A DNA stretch of 64,000 nt from Delphinus delphis (GCF_949987515.2 NC_082696.1:36064431-36128430); one strand, 5' to 3'; positions 34,701 through 46,374 are shown, counted from the stretch's first letter. Notes: generated by a model not told the origin, from the letters alone. A program made the numbers and translations.

Positions 34701-35329
34701 CTGGGGGTCAGCACAGACAGGGAAGAGAGGAGGCCTTCATACATGTGTTTAGTTTAATACCAATAACCCAGGAGGCAGGGAGTAAGAGAACTGACTCCAC
34801 AAATGTCATCTTCATGCAACAACGACAGCAGCAATGAATCAACCATGTGTAAAACCACGTTGAAAGAGACTAGAGAATCTATTTCTTTTTTTGAAGTCTA
34901 ATGACAAAGTAGATGCTCATGTAACTGGCAGTAGTTTTTAGGAGCAGCAAAGAGGGCTAGCTCACTTTTCAAAGATTTTTTCCAATCCATGAGTCAAAGG
35001 GCTGATGACAAAGAAGGGGTTGTGTGGCCAGCCCCCGTCTGAGACTTTTCTTCTGTTTTCCAGCAGTGCCGACTTTTCCAACACTGTCTGCTGCTTTTAC
35101 TCATTGTGACTCTGCCTTGGCTTAGTTACAGTTCACCAGCTGGGCTGAGTGGCCACAGATATAGAGGATACCATGCAGCCTTGACTTTTTAGGAGAAAAA
35201 GCAGTATTAGAAAAATTAGTGTGGGATTCTGAATGCAGAGATCTCACTGCAACCCAGGAGCTCATAGGGGCATGGTATAAATATCCTCTATAATTGCGTT
35301 ACTTGGGATGGGAGCCAGCAAATAATAAT
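34701..35329. other. unclassified stretch
   Basis: Nothing recognised. Confidence 0.5.
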
Positions 35330-35545
35330 GTGTACATTTAGGAAGCATTTACTAGGATCCAACCTTACACTAGGAGCTCTGCGAACACTGTCACATTTAA
35401 TTCTCATAACATAGTTATAGTTTTCTGCTTTTTAGTGATTAAAAAAGTTGAAGTTCAAGAAGTTGGGTACTTTGCCATAGATCACAGAGCAAAAAAAGTG
35501 TCAGAAACTCAGATGTGAACCAAGTTTTAGCTGATACAAAAGCTC
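35330..35545 (+). repeat. ancient mammalian repeat ('gaggaaactgaggc' type)
   Basis: 'ctaggagctctgcgaacactgtcacatttaattctcataac', 'gttgaagttcaagaagttgggtactttgccatagatcacagagc' and 'gatgtgaaccaag...aaagctctta' are in the expected order. Confidence 0.55.
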
Positions 35546-36084
35546 TTACTCTTCATGCTGCACTAGCTTTTGTAAACCTGTTTGAGGAAGGCTCACCATC
35601 TAAAGGCAAGCATCACAGTATGAGGGGCTCTTGTGTAACCACTGCTCGAGGGGACATGGTATCACGTAGGTGTGAGGATCTGATGATGATATGGGCAAAG
35701 GTAGTTAGAAAATCTGTAGGTTCTGAGGTTTGACCCCCAGGATGAAGAGTCAGAAGAAAAAGTAAAGTGGTGTGTAAGGGGGGTTTGAATGTTGGATAAA
35801 CGACGGTGCCCTGGGTGGGCAGAGGGCTCTGCTGGTGAAATATAAGACAGTCCTGGGACATTGAAGCGCATTGGCTGAAAGATGCATTCTAGAACAACAC
35901 TGTAGTACCTACTGAAATATTCTTCCACTGATCTGCAGGAAAAAAAAATCCCTTACATTCTTTGGGAGTAGGAAGTAAAATAGAGCTAGCGACAGTAAGA
36001 AAACTGAGAGTGGGGCACCTGATTTGAAAGCCTAGTTTAAGAATTGCAACCAGTTCCAAGGGGAGACCTCTTAGGGGCAACCAT
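35546..36084. other. unclassified stretch
   Basis: Nothing recognised. Confidence 0.5.
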
Positions 36085-36232
36085 AGCCATGTGACCTTGG
36101 TAAGTTAGTCAACCAACCTAAGGCCCAAATTTCTTACTTGTTAAACGGAGAGAGTCATACCAACCCTGTGTGGCTGTTGTTGGGATTAAATGAGATAATG
36201 TGCATGAACCACTTGGTACAATAAAGTTAATT
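36085..36232 (+). repeat. MIR SINE, 3' two thirds
   Basis: 'agccatgtgaccttggtaagttagtcaacc', 'aaatttcttacttgttaaacggagagag' and 'tgttgttgggattaaatgagataatgtgcatgaa' match MIR. Confidence 0.75.
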
Positions 36233-36439
36233 TCCCTTCACTCTTGCCTTTCTTCCATCTTTCCCTTCCTTTGTTGAACAACACTTGTGTTTTGTAATCC
36301 AGAACTCTTACGGTCATTACTATTTGAAATTTTCCATATTGAATTCACACGTTCCTATTCAGTTAGAAACTTATCTATTTGGTATGAAGAACCTCTGGTT
36401 TACAATCAGAATAATTAATGGTAACACCTTAGCTCCAGT

Positions 36440-37350
36440 TTTTCAGGCCAAAAAATTGGGGGTCATCCATAATTTACCTCTCTCTCAAACCCCACATCAA
36501 AAATTAACAAATCTTGTTGGTTTTATCGTCCAGATCTCTTCAGAATCTGACCACCTCTCATCACCTCTCCTGCTACACCCTAGCGATAGCCACTATCACC
36601 TTTTATTTGGAATAATGCAGTAGATTCCTAATCAGTCTATTTGTCCACCTTGTTCCCCTTTGGTCCAGCCATTCTCAATACAGCAGCTAGAGGTACTTTT
36701 TTACCTTTTATGTATAATTCATATCGTATATCATATCTGCTGCAAACCCTCCTATGGGTCCTCCCTCATCTCACACAGAGTAAAAGCCAACGTCCCTACA
36801 ATGGTCGGCAAGGCCCTACGCAGTCTGGCTTCCTTACTACTTCTCTGATTTCGCCTTTTACTACAGCTGTCCTCACTCCCATCCAGTTCCAGCTACACTG
36901 GACTTGTATTCTCAGAGCATGAGCAGGCACCCTCCTGTCTCAGGGCGTTAGCATTTGCAGCTTCCTCTGCCTGGAATGCTCGGTGTGGCTTGTTCCCTCA
37001 TCTTTTAAGTCTGGGCTCCAATGGCACCTTCTCAGTGAGGCTATCCCTGACCACCTTATTAAAAATTACAATATTCCACTCTCTGTTCTTCTTCTCTGAA
37101 AGTATTTATTACTCTCTAATATTCTACTGTACTTTATTGAACCCTAAATGCTATCACTGGAGGTATGTATTATTTCATGGCCCATCGTAAAGAAAAAAAA
37201 ATCATCAAATAAAACACAACTCACCATCATTTAAAAATGCATACTATTATGTGAACTTCATGAGAGCAAGGATTTTGGTGTGTTTGATCATTGTCTAGAA
37301 GAGGGCTTGGCCCCTAGCAGGTCCTCAATGTATAGTTATTGAATGAATGT
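36440..37350 (+). repeat. L2 LINE, long 3' non-coding portion
   Basis: L2 motifs in order: 'ttgggggtcatccata', 'ctgaccacctctcatcacctctcctgctacaccc', 'cacacagagtaaaagccaacgtccctacaatggtcggcaaggccctacgcagtctggc', 'tctcagggcgttagcatttgcagcttcctctgcctggaatgctc', 'cttctcagtgaggctatccctgaccacc'. It ends with 'tgaacttcatgagagcaagga' and 'attgaatgaatg'. A small AT-rich insert separates the last block. Confidence 0.82.
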
Positions 37351-39125
37351 GTTAAGACCTGTCTCCTGCCAAAAAGCAACTATGGTGATAAGACATCAAC
37401 ATTTAAAAATAAGCTTTGCATAATGAAGGTCAGTTCAGTAGCTGTGCCCCAAGCTCATGCTCTGGGAACCTCAAAGGAAGGGAACAGAATATTCTTGCTA
37501 AAGCTTTTATTTTAATTACAAATATACTGTGTAACTAAACCTGATATGTGTTAATACATCGCAACAAGACCCACCTCCATTCTTCCCATCCCAGGACCAG
37601 AGAACATTTAAAAAGGAAAAGGAGAGAAGATTTAGGAGTAGATTAAAGATTCATTTTCCTTCTACTATACAGCACAAACTTTTTTTTATTGCTCATGTGC
37701 TCACACTTGACCTCTTGTTTCCCTCTTTCACCCTGGACCCCTGTAACAGCTCCTTGACAAGGGCATCTAATCATTTCTAGCATACGACAACATTTGGTTC
37801 AGATTCCCTTATCAGCATTACCTTTTTTTCTCTCCTATTTGCCCCACCTCTGCCTTAAAGGAGACCCGGCATGGACCTCAGAGATCAGTGACACGTCCAC
37901 CACTTCTTCAAACACTTCATGTAGAAAATCTTTCAGGGATGTGATTGCAGGAACCTAGACCTGGAAAATACCTGTCATCAAGACCTTTACATCTGTTAAA
38001 GGAATTCATTCCAATGACATTGCTTGGCCCTAAATTTATTGCTAGAAATTTATACACACACACACACACTTTTGTGGGCTTTTTTTTATACATTTAAAAT
38101 AATTTCATCTAAACTCACTTATTTACATTGGGCAATTATAAATCAGTTTATTTAAATAATTGAAGAACTCCAATTTGATTTCTCTCAATAGTATGTATTA
38201 AAGGTTTCAGTTAGATTTTTGAAAAGTTGGTTTTCTGCTTTTGAAAAATGTGTGGATAGCATTATAGTAATTTTTAAATATGTTACATATGTAAGATACA
38301 TTTTCATTATATACAATGCATATTCAGTAATCTGAACTTAAGTTATATCTAGTATGTATTTTGTTACTTCCCATTATAATTACCTTATTCATATTCAGGG
38401 TAACCGATCCAACCAAAATGAAACATTAACCATGGCTTTTAATTTTCACTTAAAAGGAAACTTTAAGCTGCTGAAAGTGTTGCCTTTTAAAATCAGAATT
38501 ACTTCCAGATTTCTATAGTACTCTGAATACAAAAATACTTTTAAATATGTACAATTATTGTGGTGGGAGAAAAATTTGAAATTTCTATCTTCTTATTGAC
38601 TTTTAAAGACTTTCTTTATGATTCATCTGAAAAAGCGACACATTTTTGAAGTCAAGCTATTTTCTAAAGCTAACATGTAAATCCATGCTAGCTTAGTCAC
38701 TGTAATCCATGGTCCTTAATCAGAAGTGAGTGTTAGGAGAATTCCTCACATATAAATGTGAACTTTCCCTTCACCAACCCAACTTTCTATATAAGACAAG
38801 AAAATAAAACACAATTAATGTATAAGCAATGTGTTCAATTCACACAATTCTTAGAGAATTCTTTGAAATAGACTTCTTTATTTTTTATGAAGTTATAGAA
38901 TGAGAGACACATAGTTCTTAATATTCATTGTATGGTTCTATGCTTGAATGGTATATTTTCTTTAATTTGTTTTCCATAATATAGCAAGGTGAACACCAGA
39001 ATGGTGGCAGAAATTTGAAGTAATTTGAAATAAAATTAATTTGGGGTCATTAAAAAAATTATTGCATTACAGTAAAAGGTTTAAATTTGAAGTTTTCTTT
39101 ATTGTAATAACCTCTGCTTTTAAAA
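37351..39125. other. unclassified, strongly AT-rich stretch
   Basis: No gene or clear repeat. A (CA)8-like run lies at about 38053-38068. Confidence 0.45.
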
Positions 39126-39190
39126 TTATTTTAATTTTATTTTTTAAACACTTTATTGAGGTATGATTGACATAACTTATTTTAATTTTA
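39126..39190 (-). mobile_element. 37-bp L1 insertion with 14-bp TSD
   Basis: TTATTTTAATTTTA occurs at 39126-39139 and 39177-39190. The 37 bp between (39140-39176) are a T-run followed by 'aaacactttattgaggtatgattgaca', the 3' tip of an L1M-type element on the minus strand. The target is low-complexity, so the TSD is a little less certain than at 7.6 kb. Confidence 0.75.
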
Positions 39191-39477
39191 AATCTACCTT
39201 CAACTTTAGATGATTTTAGATGTAGTTTCAACTGCTGCTAAATATTTTCTAATCATATATAAAGAAATGTTTTATAAAGAGAAGGCAGGAATCAGATCCT
39301 AAAATTAAGGAGCATGTAACATTTCTAAATTGATGTCAAATATAAATTTAAAAGAGAAAAATATTAAGGGCACTGAGTTTAAATAAAGTGAATCTTGAAG
39401 ATATTTTAATAGCAATTAAAGTATATATGTTTCTGGTAACTAGAAGCCAAAAACTGATAATAGATACACAAAAAATA

Positions 39478-39566
39478 AACAGAAAGATTGTTGTACAGCA
39501 GAAACTAACACAACGTTGTAAAGCAATTATAGTCCAATAAAGATGTTAAAAAAAATTAACAGAAAG
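39478..39566 (+). mobile_element. 71-bp L1 insertion nested in the older L1
   Basis: AACAGAAAG at 39478-39486 and 39558-39566 flanks 71 bp ending in poly(A): 'gtacagcagaaactaacacaacgttgtaaagcaattatagtccaataaagatg'. That is the extreme 3' end of an artiodactyl-type L1 on the plus strand. Removing it joins the host L1 sequence without a gap. Confidence 0.82.
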
Positions 39567-39658
39567 GAATACAAACAAAAAATACTGAAGAAAGTCATCA
39601 AATCACAAGGTAATAGAGCAAGAGAAGAAGAAAGGAATAGAGAAGGACAAAAAAATGA

Positions 39659-39811
39659 CCAAATTACATCTCTCTGTCAACTCCAAATGAGAATGATGAT
39701 ACCTGCTCCAGCACTGTGGTAAGAATTAAAGGAACCAATGTATGTGAAGAACTGAATAGCATTAGTTACTCCTATTATGAAGAGTCAAATAATTTTGTGT
39801 TCTAGGATTGA
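39659..39811 (-). other. templated inverted segment inside L1
   Basis: This 153-bp stretch is not L1. Its reverse complement aligns with 43681-43840 at about 90% identity by eye, with one 7-base gap. The best block (rc of about 39679-39748) has only two differences over about 68 bp. At 43.7 kb the sequence continues naturally into an ancient repeat, so that locus is probably the source and this is the copy. Confidence 0.85.
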
Positions 39812-41294
39812 TGCAATTGCATCAAAAAGAATAAAACACCTAGGAATAAATTTAACCAAGGTGGTGAAAAACCTATACTCTAAAAACTATAAGACATTGA
39901 CAAAAGAAATTGAAAATAATACAAAGAAATAGAAAGGTATACTGTGCTTAGGGATTGGAAGAATTAATATTGTTAAAATGTCCATAGTGCTCAAAAAAAT
40001 ATAGAGATTCAGTGCAATCTCTATCAAAATACCAACATTTTTTCACAGAACTAGAACAAATAATCCTAAAATTTTTACAGACCCACAGAATGCCCCAAAT
40101 AGCTAAAGAAATATTGAGAAAGAAGATCAGAGAGGTATCACATGCACTGATTTCAAACTATATTACAAAGCTATAGTATTTAAAACAGTATGGTACTGGC
40201 ACAAAAACAGACACATAGATCAATGGAACAGAAGAGCCCAGAAATAAACCCATGCTTACATGATCAATTAATCTACAACAAAGGAGGCAAGAATATACAA
40301 TGGGGAAAAGATAACCTCTTTAGTAAACGGTGTTGAGAAAATGACAGTTACATGCAAGATAGTCAAACAAATATTTTTCTTACACCATATACAAAAATAA
40401 ACCCAAAATGGTTTAAAGACTTAAAACGTAACACCTGAAACCCTAAATCTCCTACAAGAATACATAGGCGGTACACTCTTTGATATTGATCTTAGCAATA
40501 TTTTTTTTGGATATGTCTCTGAGGCAAGGGTAACAAAAGCAAAAATAAACAAATAGAACTACATCAAACTAAAAAGCTTGTGCACAGTGAAGGACACCAT
40601 CAACAAAACAAAAAGGTGACCTACTGAATGAAAGAAGATATTTGCAAATGATACATCCAGTAAGGGATTACCATCCAAATTATATAAAGAAATCATACAA
40701 CTCAGTATCAGAAAAACAAACAATCCAATTAAAAAAATGGACAGAGGACCTGAATAGACATTTCTCCAAAGAAGACATACACATGGCCAATAGATACATG
40801 AAAAGATGCTCAACATCACTAATCATCAGGGAAATGCAAATCAAAACCACGGTGATATCACCACCTCATGCCTGTTAGAATGGCTCTCATCAAAAAGATA
40901 AGAGATAATAAATGCTGATGAGGATGTGGAGAAAAGGAAACCCTTGGCACTATTGGTGGGAATGTAAATTGGTGCAACCACTGTGAAAAACAGTATGGAG
41001 AGTTCTTCAAAAAATTAAAAATGAAACTACCATACAATCAAGCAACTCCACTTTTGGATGATTAAGAAGTACAGATTTTCAGGTATAAAATAAATAAGTC
41101 ACAGTGATATAATATACAGCATAAGGAATATAGTCAATAATACTGTAATAATTTTGCATAGTGACAGATGGGCTAGACTTTTTGAGGTTATTATTTCATA
41201 ATGTATTTGATTGTCAAATCACTATGTTGTACACCTGAAAGTAATATAATATCATATGTCAACTATACTTCAATAAAAAATTATATATGTTTCT

Positions 41295-42125
41295 CTTAAG
41301 CAAAGACTTACAGATATACTTTTCTGAAAGTTTTAAATTACCACAAGTTATCTTTTTTAATATTAGAATTAAATAGCATTATCTATTACACATCTATTTC
41401 TTTTGTAGAAGAATTTTCTAAAATTTAGAAATCATACAATATTTTGTTTGCATACCAGATACATTTACTGAGTGAATGTATTTTGAGCAACAATATTTTA
41501 TCTACTTATAAATAATTTAATTATAAAATACAGGATTCTTTAAGGTAGTTTAAGAAGGAAAACTATTTTCAAATTAAAATGTCAAATATTGATGCTATAA
41601 AGCCTGAATATAATTACCAATACATAAATTAATGGAAGTATGTATAAGGAGGAATCCCCCTCCAAAAGAATACTCCATAAAGTAACTATTATTTTCACCA
41701 AAAAGGTAAAAAGACACTCTGATCCCTACATTGCTGAATGTCCAATTGTAATTTTTAGAACATATCATGTAACAAATTATAGTTAGTAGACATGCTTTAT
41801 CTTTTCAGATTCTTAAGTACATGTATTAGTAGCCCTTTGCTCTCCATAATTTTTATATCATTTTTATTGATTGATTAGAAAAGGACTAAAAAGAAAAAAA
41901 AAAAAAAGGACTAAAAATTCTATAAATACAAATATATAAAGATTTTGATGACATAAACTAAGAATTGGAAACAAAATACAATTTAAAATTAATTACCTTT
42001 CATTCAAAATGGTTTTAGAGCCTATAATCATAAATTTAATAGCTAAGTAGCTTACTAAAACATGTCACTGATATGGTGTCTTATTAAGTCTAACTTAATT
42101 TTTGAGTGTACTGTAGCACATTTAG
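41295..42125. other. AT-rich stretch with an A-tail-only insert
   Basis: No gene or larger repeat recognised apart from the short insert at 41879-41917. Confidence 0.5.
41879..41917 (+). mobile_element. poly(A)-only insert with 14-bp direct repeats
   Basis: AAAAGGACTAAAAA occurs perfectly at 41879-41892 and 41904-41917. Only G followed by ten A lies between. This fits an L1-mediated insertion that stopped within the A-tail; local duplication by slippage is the alternative. Confidence 0.65.
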
Positions 42126-42353
42126 AAATTCAACTGTCGGGCTTCCTTGGTGGTGCAGTGGTTGAGAGTCCGCCTGCCGATGCAGCGGACACGGGTTCGT
42201 GCCCGGGTCCGGGAAGATCCCACATGCCGCGAAGCGGCTGGGCCCGTGAGCCATGGCCGCTGAGCCTGCGCGTCCGGAGCCTGTGCTCTGCAACGGGAGA
42301 GGCCACAACAGTGAGAGGCAAGCGTACCGCAAAAAAAAAAAAATTCAACTGTC
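42126..42353 (+). mobile_element. CHR-type SINE with 13-bp TSD
   Basis: AAATTCAACTGTC flanks the element at 42126-42138 and 42341-42353. The element (42139-42340) has the head 'gggcttccttggtggtgcag', an intact GGTTCGTGCC B-box region, the GC-rich body and a poly(A) tail. Confidence 0.93.
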
Positions 42354-42424
42354 AAATATAGTTACATTTTAGTGATATAGTTATATATTTTAAAAACTAA
42401 TTAATCTTTGCTGTTTTGGTAGTG

Positions 42425-42456
<32 letters not shown>

Positions 42457-42605
42457 GGTTTGCTCTTTTTTTTCTTTTTTGGCCGAGCTGCACAGCATGT
42501 GGGATCTTGGATCCCCGATCAGGGATAGAACCCGTGACCCCTGCAGTGGAAGCACAGAATCCTAATCACTGGACCACCAAGGAATTCCCTGGTTTGTTCT
42601 TTTTT
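42457..42605 (-). mobile_element. short older tRNA-derived SINE with 15-bp TSD
   Basis: GGTTTGCTCTTTTTT (42457-42471) and GGTTTGTTCTTTTTT (42591-42605) flank the element. Read on minus it starts 'ccagggaattccttggtggtccagtgattagg'-like, with a B-box-like block and a short body ending 'cagctcggcc'. Same short subfamily as the copy at 2320-2441. A 30-T run lies just left of it. Confidence 0.83.
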
Positions 42606-42646
42606 GACTTTATGTGAGCTAATGAACTCTTTCTAATTAACATCGC

Positions 42647-43459
42647 ACTAATGCAATCTTTTTAAATTAAAAACTTTATTGAGAAATATTTCACAAACCA
42701 TGCAATTCATCCATTTAAAATGTCCAATTCAATGGTTTAAGTATATTCACAGAGTTGGGCAACCATCCCCATAATCAATTTTAAAATATTTTCATCACTC
42801 CAAAAGTAACCTGTAACCATTAGCAATCTCTCCCTGTTTTCCCCCACTCTTCCTAGTCCTGGGCAATCACTAATTTACTTCCTGTCTCTATGAATTTGCT
42901 CATTCTGAACATTTCTTATAAATTGAATCATGTAATATGTGGCCTTTTGTGACTGGCTTCTTTCACTTGGCCTAATATTTCCAAGATTCACTGAGCATTT
43001 ATCACCACTTCATTCCTTTTCATTGTGGAATAATTATTGCATGGATATATCACATTTTGTTTAGCCATTCGTCAGTTGATGGACATTTGGGTTATTTTCA
43101 CTTTTTGGCTATTGTTAATATGCTGCTGTGAACATCTGTGTGCAAAGTTTTGTGTGGACATATGTTTTTATTTCTTTTGGGTATATTCCTAAAAGTGGAA
43201 TTACTGGGTCATAGGTTAACTTTAAAGCTAACTCTAACGGTAACTCTTACAATTCTGAGGACCTGCCAATCTATTTTCCAAAGTGGCTGCTCCATTTTAC
43301 ATTCCCACCAGTGGTGAATGAGGGTTCCAAAATTTCCTCTACATCCTCACCAACGTTTGTTACTGTCTTTCTTTTTGATTACTGTCATCCTCGTGGGTAT
43401 GAAGTGGTATCTTACTGTGGTTTGGTTTGCATTTCCCTGATGGCTACTAATCCAATCTT
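42647..43459 (-). mobile_element. 5'-truncated old L1 with 14-bp TSD
   Basis: ACTAATGCAATCTT (42647-42660) and ACTAATCCAATCTT (43446-43459) flank the element. On the plus strand it reads 'aactttattgagaaatatttcac', 'catctctgtgtgcaaagttttgtgtggac', 'attcccaccagtggtgaatgagggttcc' and 'ggtttgcatttccctgatgg', the reversed 3' UTR and end of ORF2 of an L1M-type element. Frames are destroyed. Confidence 0.85.
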
Positions 43460-43680
43460 AGTCTAAACCAGAAAGACATGCTTTCCAGCAACCAAAATAC
43501 TTTTTCCAGAATTTCAAACTTTTTTTCCTCAGAAAAATATATGCATTAAGCATGTTTATATACATGTGATATATTCTACTTAATTGTCAAAGTGTGAAGG
43601 TTGGATTGATGGACTAGGAGACTGTCAGACCAAGTTCTCATTTCCTTCTCTTTATGGACACATTAATCTTTATCCTATAC

Positions 43681-43935
43681 TCAATTCTAGAGCAAAAAAA
43701 TTTTGGACTCTTCATAATAGGAGTAACTAATATTATTTGATTGTCAGTCCTTCACATACATTGGTTCCTTTAATTCTTATCACAATGCTGGAGCAGGTAT
43801 CATCATTCTCATTTGGAGTTGACTGAGTGATATAATTTGGGCAAAGCTACACATCTATTAAGAGTTGCAGTAGACATTCAAACCAGGGTCTGCCTGATTC
43901 CAAAGCCTATGTTCATCATCACTGCCTCCTCTTAA
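43681..43935 (+). repeat. ancient repeat, source of the inverted segment
   Basis: 'cttcacatacattggttcctttaattcttatcac', 'aatttgggcaaagctacacatctattaag' and 'aaaccagggtctgcctgattccaaagcc' form one continuous copy of the 'gaggaaactgaggc' type repeat. The first 160 bp reappear inverted inside the L1 at 39659-39811. Confidence 0.65.
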
Positions 43936-44144
43936 CTCTTAAATATTGTTGCTCAATTGGGAATGTCATTTGATATGGGTCTGGAGTATTATTTTTAAGT
44001 CCTGTGTAATTATTGCTCAAGGGAGTCTTCAAACAGTATCCCACAGTGTGGTGTTTCCTACATGCAAGGGTTAATTGATAACTTGTTGTACATACTCTGG
44101 ACCTAAGTCTATGTTAGGTGCCTTGAAAAAATTTGAAACTGCTA
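43936..44144. other. unclassified stretch
   Basis: Nothing recognised. Confidence 0.5.
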
Positions 44145-44260
44145 CTTAATGAGCTCTTACCATGTGCTATATACTGTGCTAGGTCCTTGATGTATATCAT
44201 CTCTTTAAACATGCACAACAAGCTCATTACATAGTCCTGAAGCAATTTACAGTCTAGTTG
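44145..44260 (+). repeat. ancient mammalian repeat fragment
   Basis: 'gagctcttaccatgtgctatatactgtgctaggtccttgatgtatatcatctc' matches the 'tactatgtgccaggcactgtgctagg' pattern. Confidence 0.5.
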
Positions 44261-45444
44261 TTGAGATGAGACATATATTTGAGTGCACGAAATAACATTT
44301 AAAAAAGAGACAAATAACAGTACATGGCGCCATTAAGCAGCATGTGATTAATTTCCAAGTGAATCATACAGTGTGGAAGTCTCCCGCATTCCTTCTGGTC
44401 CTAATCTTTCTCCATCATAGAAAGAACCTGAATCCATAGTAGATGGCCACACTCTGTCTTCTGCTGGAGTCAAAATTTCCATAATGGCTGGAACACTTTC
44501 CTGGAAATAAATATAGCATAATGATTCTTTGTTTTATGAATATGGAAGTAGTCCTAAAGATGAAAACTCAGGAAATAAGTGAATAAGTTGGTTGCTAATG
44601 GCAACCCTTGAGTCCCCAGCTTTGTGGAGGTTGGATTTGTCAGCACCTTTCCGTCCAAGGTAAGGTGAGTGGATATTTGCCACTTTCCCAGAGGGTGCTC
44701 ATTGGTTTAACTGAGTAGCACAGAGTGCTGATAAGTTATCAACACCCCAAACCCCCACTTCCACACCCCAGCCAGATGGGATTGGAGCCTCCAAACATTT
44801 GCAGATGGGTCCAGTTTGAAGTTATTCTCCCCACCCCAAATCCTGAGTTTGCCACTGTTGAATTCAGTAGGGAGAAGTTTAAGATTTCACCGATTCATCT
44901 CTAGGCCTGTACCAGGGGCAGGAAATCTGGGGCCGGTGGTTGGAGTTAAGGGTTGGGCAGGGACAAGGAACAAAGGCTTTCAAGACAGAAGAAATAGGAC
45001 CTGCAAAGGGCTCTGGACTTTCTAATGAGCAGGGTCTGAAGAGGATGAGTTTCGGTTTGTACAACACTCATCCTCACTATCATCCCAGCAACAGACTGCT
45101 GTAATGGGAAGATTCCAGTGTGCGGGGAAAGACGCCACTCTGGACCTTTCGTTGAGTATGCTCTCGATGTACTCTTCACCAGTCCTCAGACAGACCATAA
45201 CCGATGCCTCTAGAAAACAATTCGAATCATGAGGAAAATCTGAAAGCATAACAACAGTTTAATTAAGTGCCTAAATGTGAGAGTCAGGAGAAGATAACTA
45301 GCTGTCTTTTAAATTTTCTATAGATATGAATTATGATAATTTTTCAAAGAGGTGCTTCTAAAAACCAGCAGATGCTTTTATTTTCAGCTTCTTTATTCTT
45401 TTAGATTGTGGCCATCTTACGAACAAGGTAAGGTTCTAGATACA
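44261..45444. other. unclassified stretch
   Basis: No gene recognised. Frames of 60-77 codons on both strands at 44816-45249 show no recognisable domain. Confidence 0.45.
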
Positions 45445-45670
45445 GCCTGGAAGAGCAGTACTGGGTATAGGTGAAGAGCATTGCAGCTAATTGGAAGCCT
45501 TGGGCAAATTGCCAAACTCTCTGGCTCTCAGTGTCCTTATCTGTAAAATGGGGCATTAGTAACATCTTAGCTGGTAGGGCTTTGGGAGGAATGAAGGGTT
45601 AGTACAGATAAGCACTTGGAACAGTGCCTGGCTCAGAGTAAGTGCTCCAGACATTTTAGCGGCTCTTAGC
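45445..45670 (+). repeat. MIR SINE, nearly complete
   Basis: 'gccttgggcaaattgccaaactctctggctctcagtgtccttatctgtaaaatggggc' and 'cacttggaacagtgcctggctcagagtaagtgc' identify MIR. Confidence 0.82.
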
Positions 45671-46374
45671 TCTTAAACAACATTATTATTATTATTTTTT
45701 ACTATTTTAATTTTTCATCCATTTAAAATGTTTTCTCTAATTCTTTAACGTATTTTTACAGCTATTATAACATTTTATTTACACTTGCTTGTCTTTTCAT
45801 TTAAGTTCTGCCAAGAAGTAAGTTGAATTGCATGGGCTTCTTACGGGCATTCACCGCATAAACAAAGCAAAATTTTATGTTTAACAAGATATTTCTAAAA
45901 AGTTGAATTCTGTATTTCAGACTCTTTTGCACCATTGGCTTTATTTATATAACTGAAATACAATTACCATTTTCATCTCTGCATAAAATAATTCATTTCG
46001 TTCATTTCAATTTACATACTACATTTCCAGAAATCTGCCCATTGTGGAATGCAAGACACACTTACAGTGACGTTGCCTGTAGTCAGGGCCTCTGACGGCA
46101 ATTCTAAACCTTGTCTTCCAGTCACCAAGCAGTAGTGAAGCAGCAGCTGTTACTCTTCCAGTATTCTTTTTTCAAATATATTATGTTTATGGTTGTACTC
46201 ACATTTCTGCTAATTTGGAAGAAGGGCTGGGGCAGGGTTTCTGAGTCAGTTAGCTTCCTTGGAAGATTTGAAGCCCCTGGCAGCAGCTAACAAGCTGTGG
46301 CAGATTCATAGACAGCAGCAGTCTCAGAAAGGCCAAGAAAAAAAATCAGTAGAGCTTCTACGGCTTTTTCTTGT
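45671..46374. other. unclassified stretch
   Basis: A short (ATT)n run lies at about 45683-45697. Nothing else recognised. Confidence 0.45.

Larger units (their letters stand above)
39422..41294 (+). mobile_element. rearranged L1 with 13-bp TSD
   Basis: TATATATGTTTCT flanks the element at 39422-39434 and 41282-41294. The first part (39435-39658) matches the region just before L1 ORF2 ('gataatagatacacaaaaaataaa', 'agtcatcaaatcacaaggtaatagagcaagag'). The last part (39812-41281) resumes late in the reverse transcriptase region ('attgcatcaaaaagaataaaacacctagg') and runs to the 3' UTR ('cttcaataaaaaa'). Between them the ORF2 5' portion is missing and a 153-bp non-L1 segment sits in its place. There is a second deletion near 41060 (ORF2 C-terminal part). 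No ORF survives. Resembles L1MA. Confidence 0.8.
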
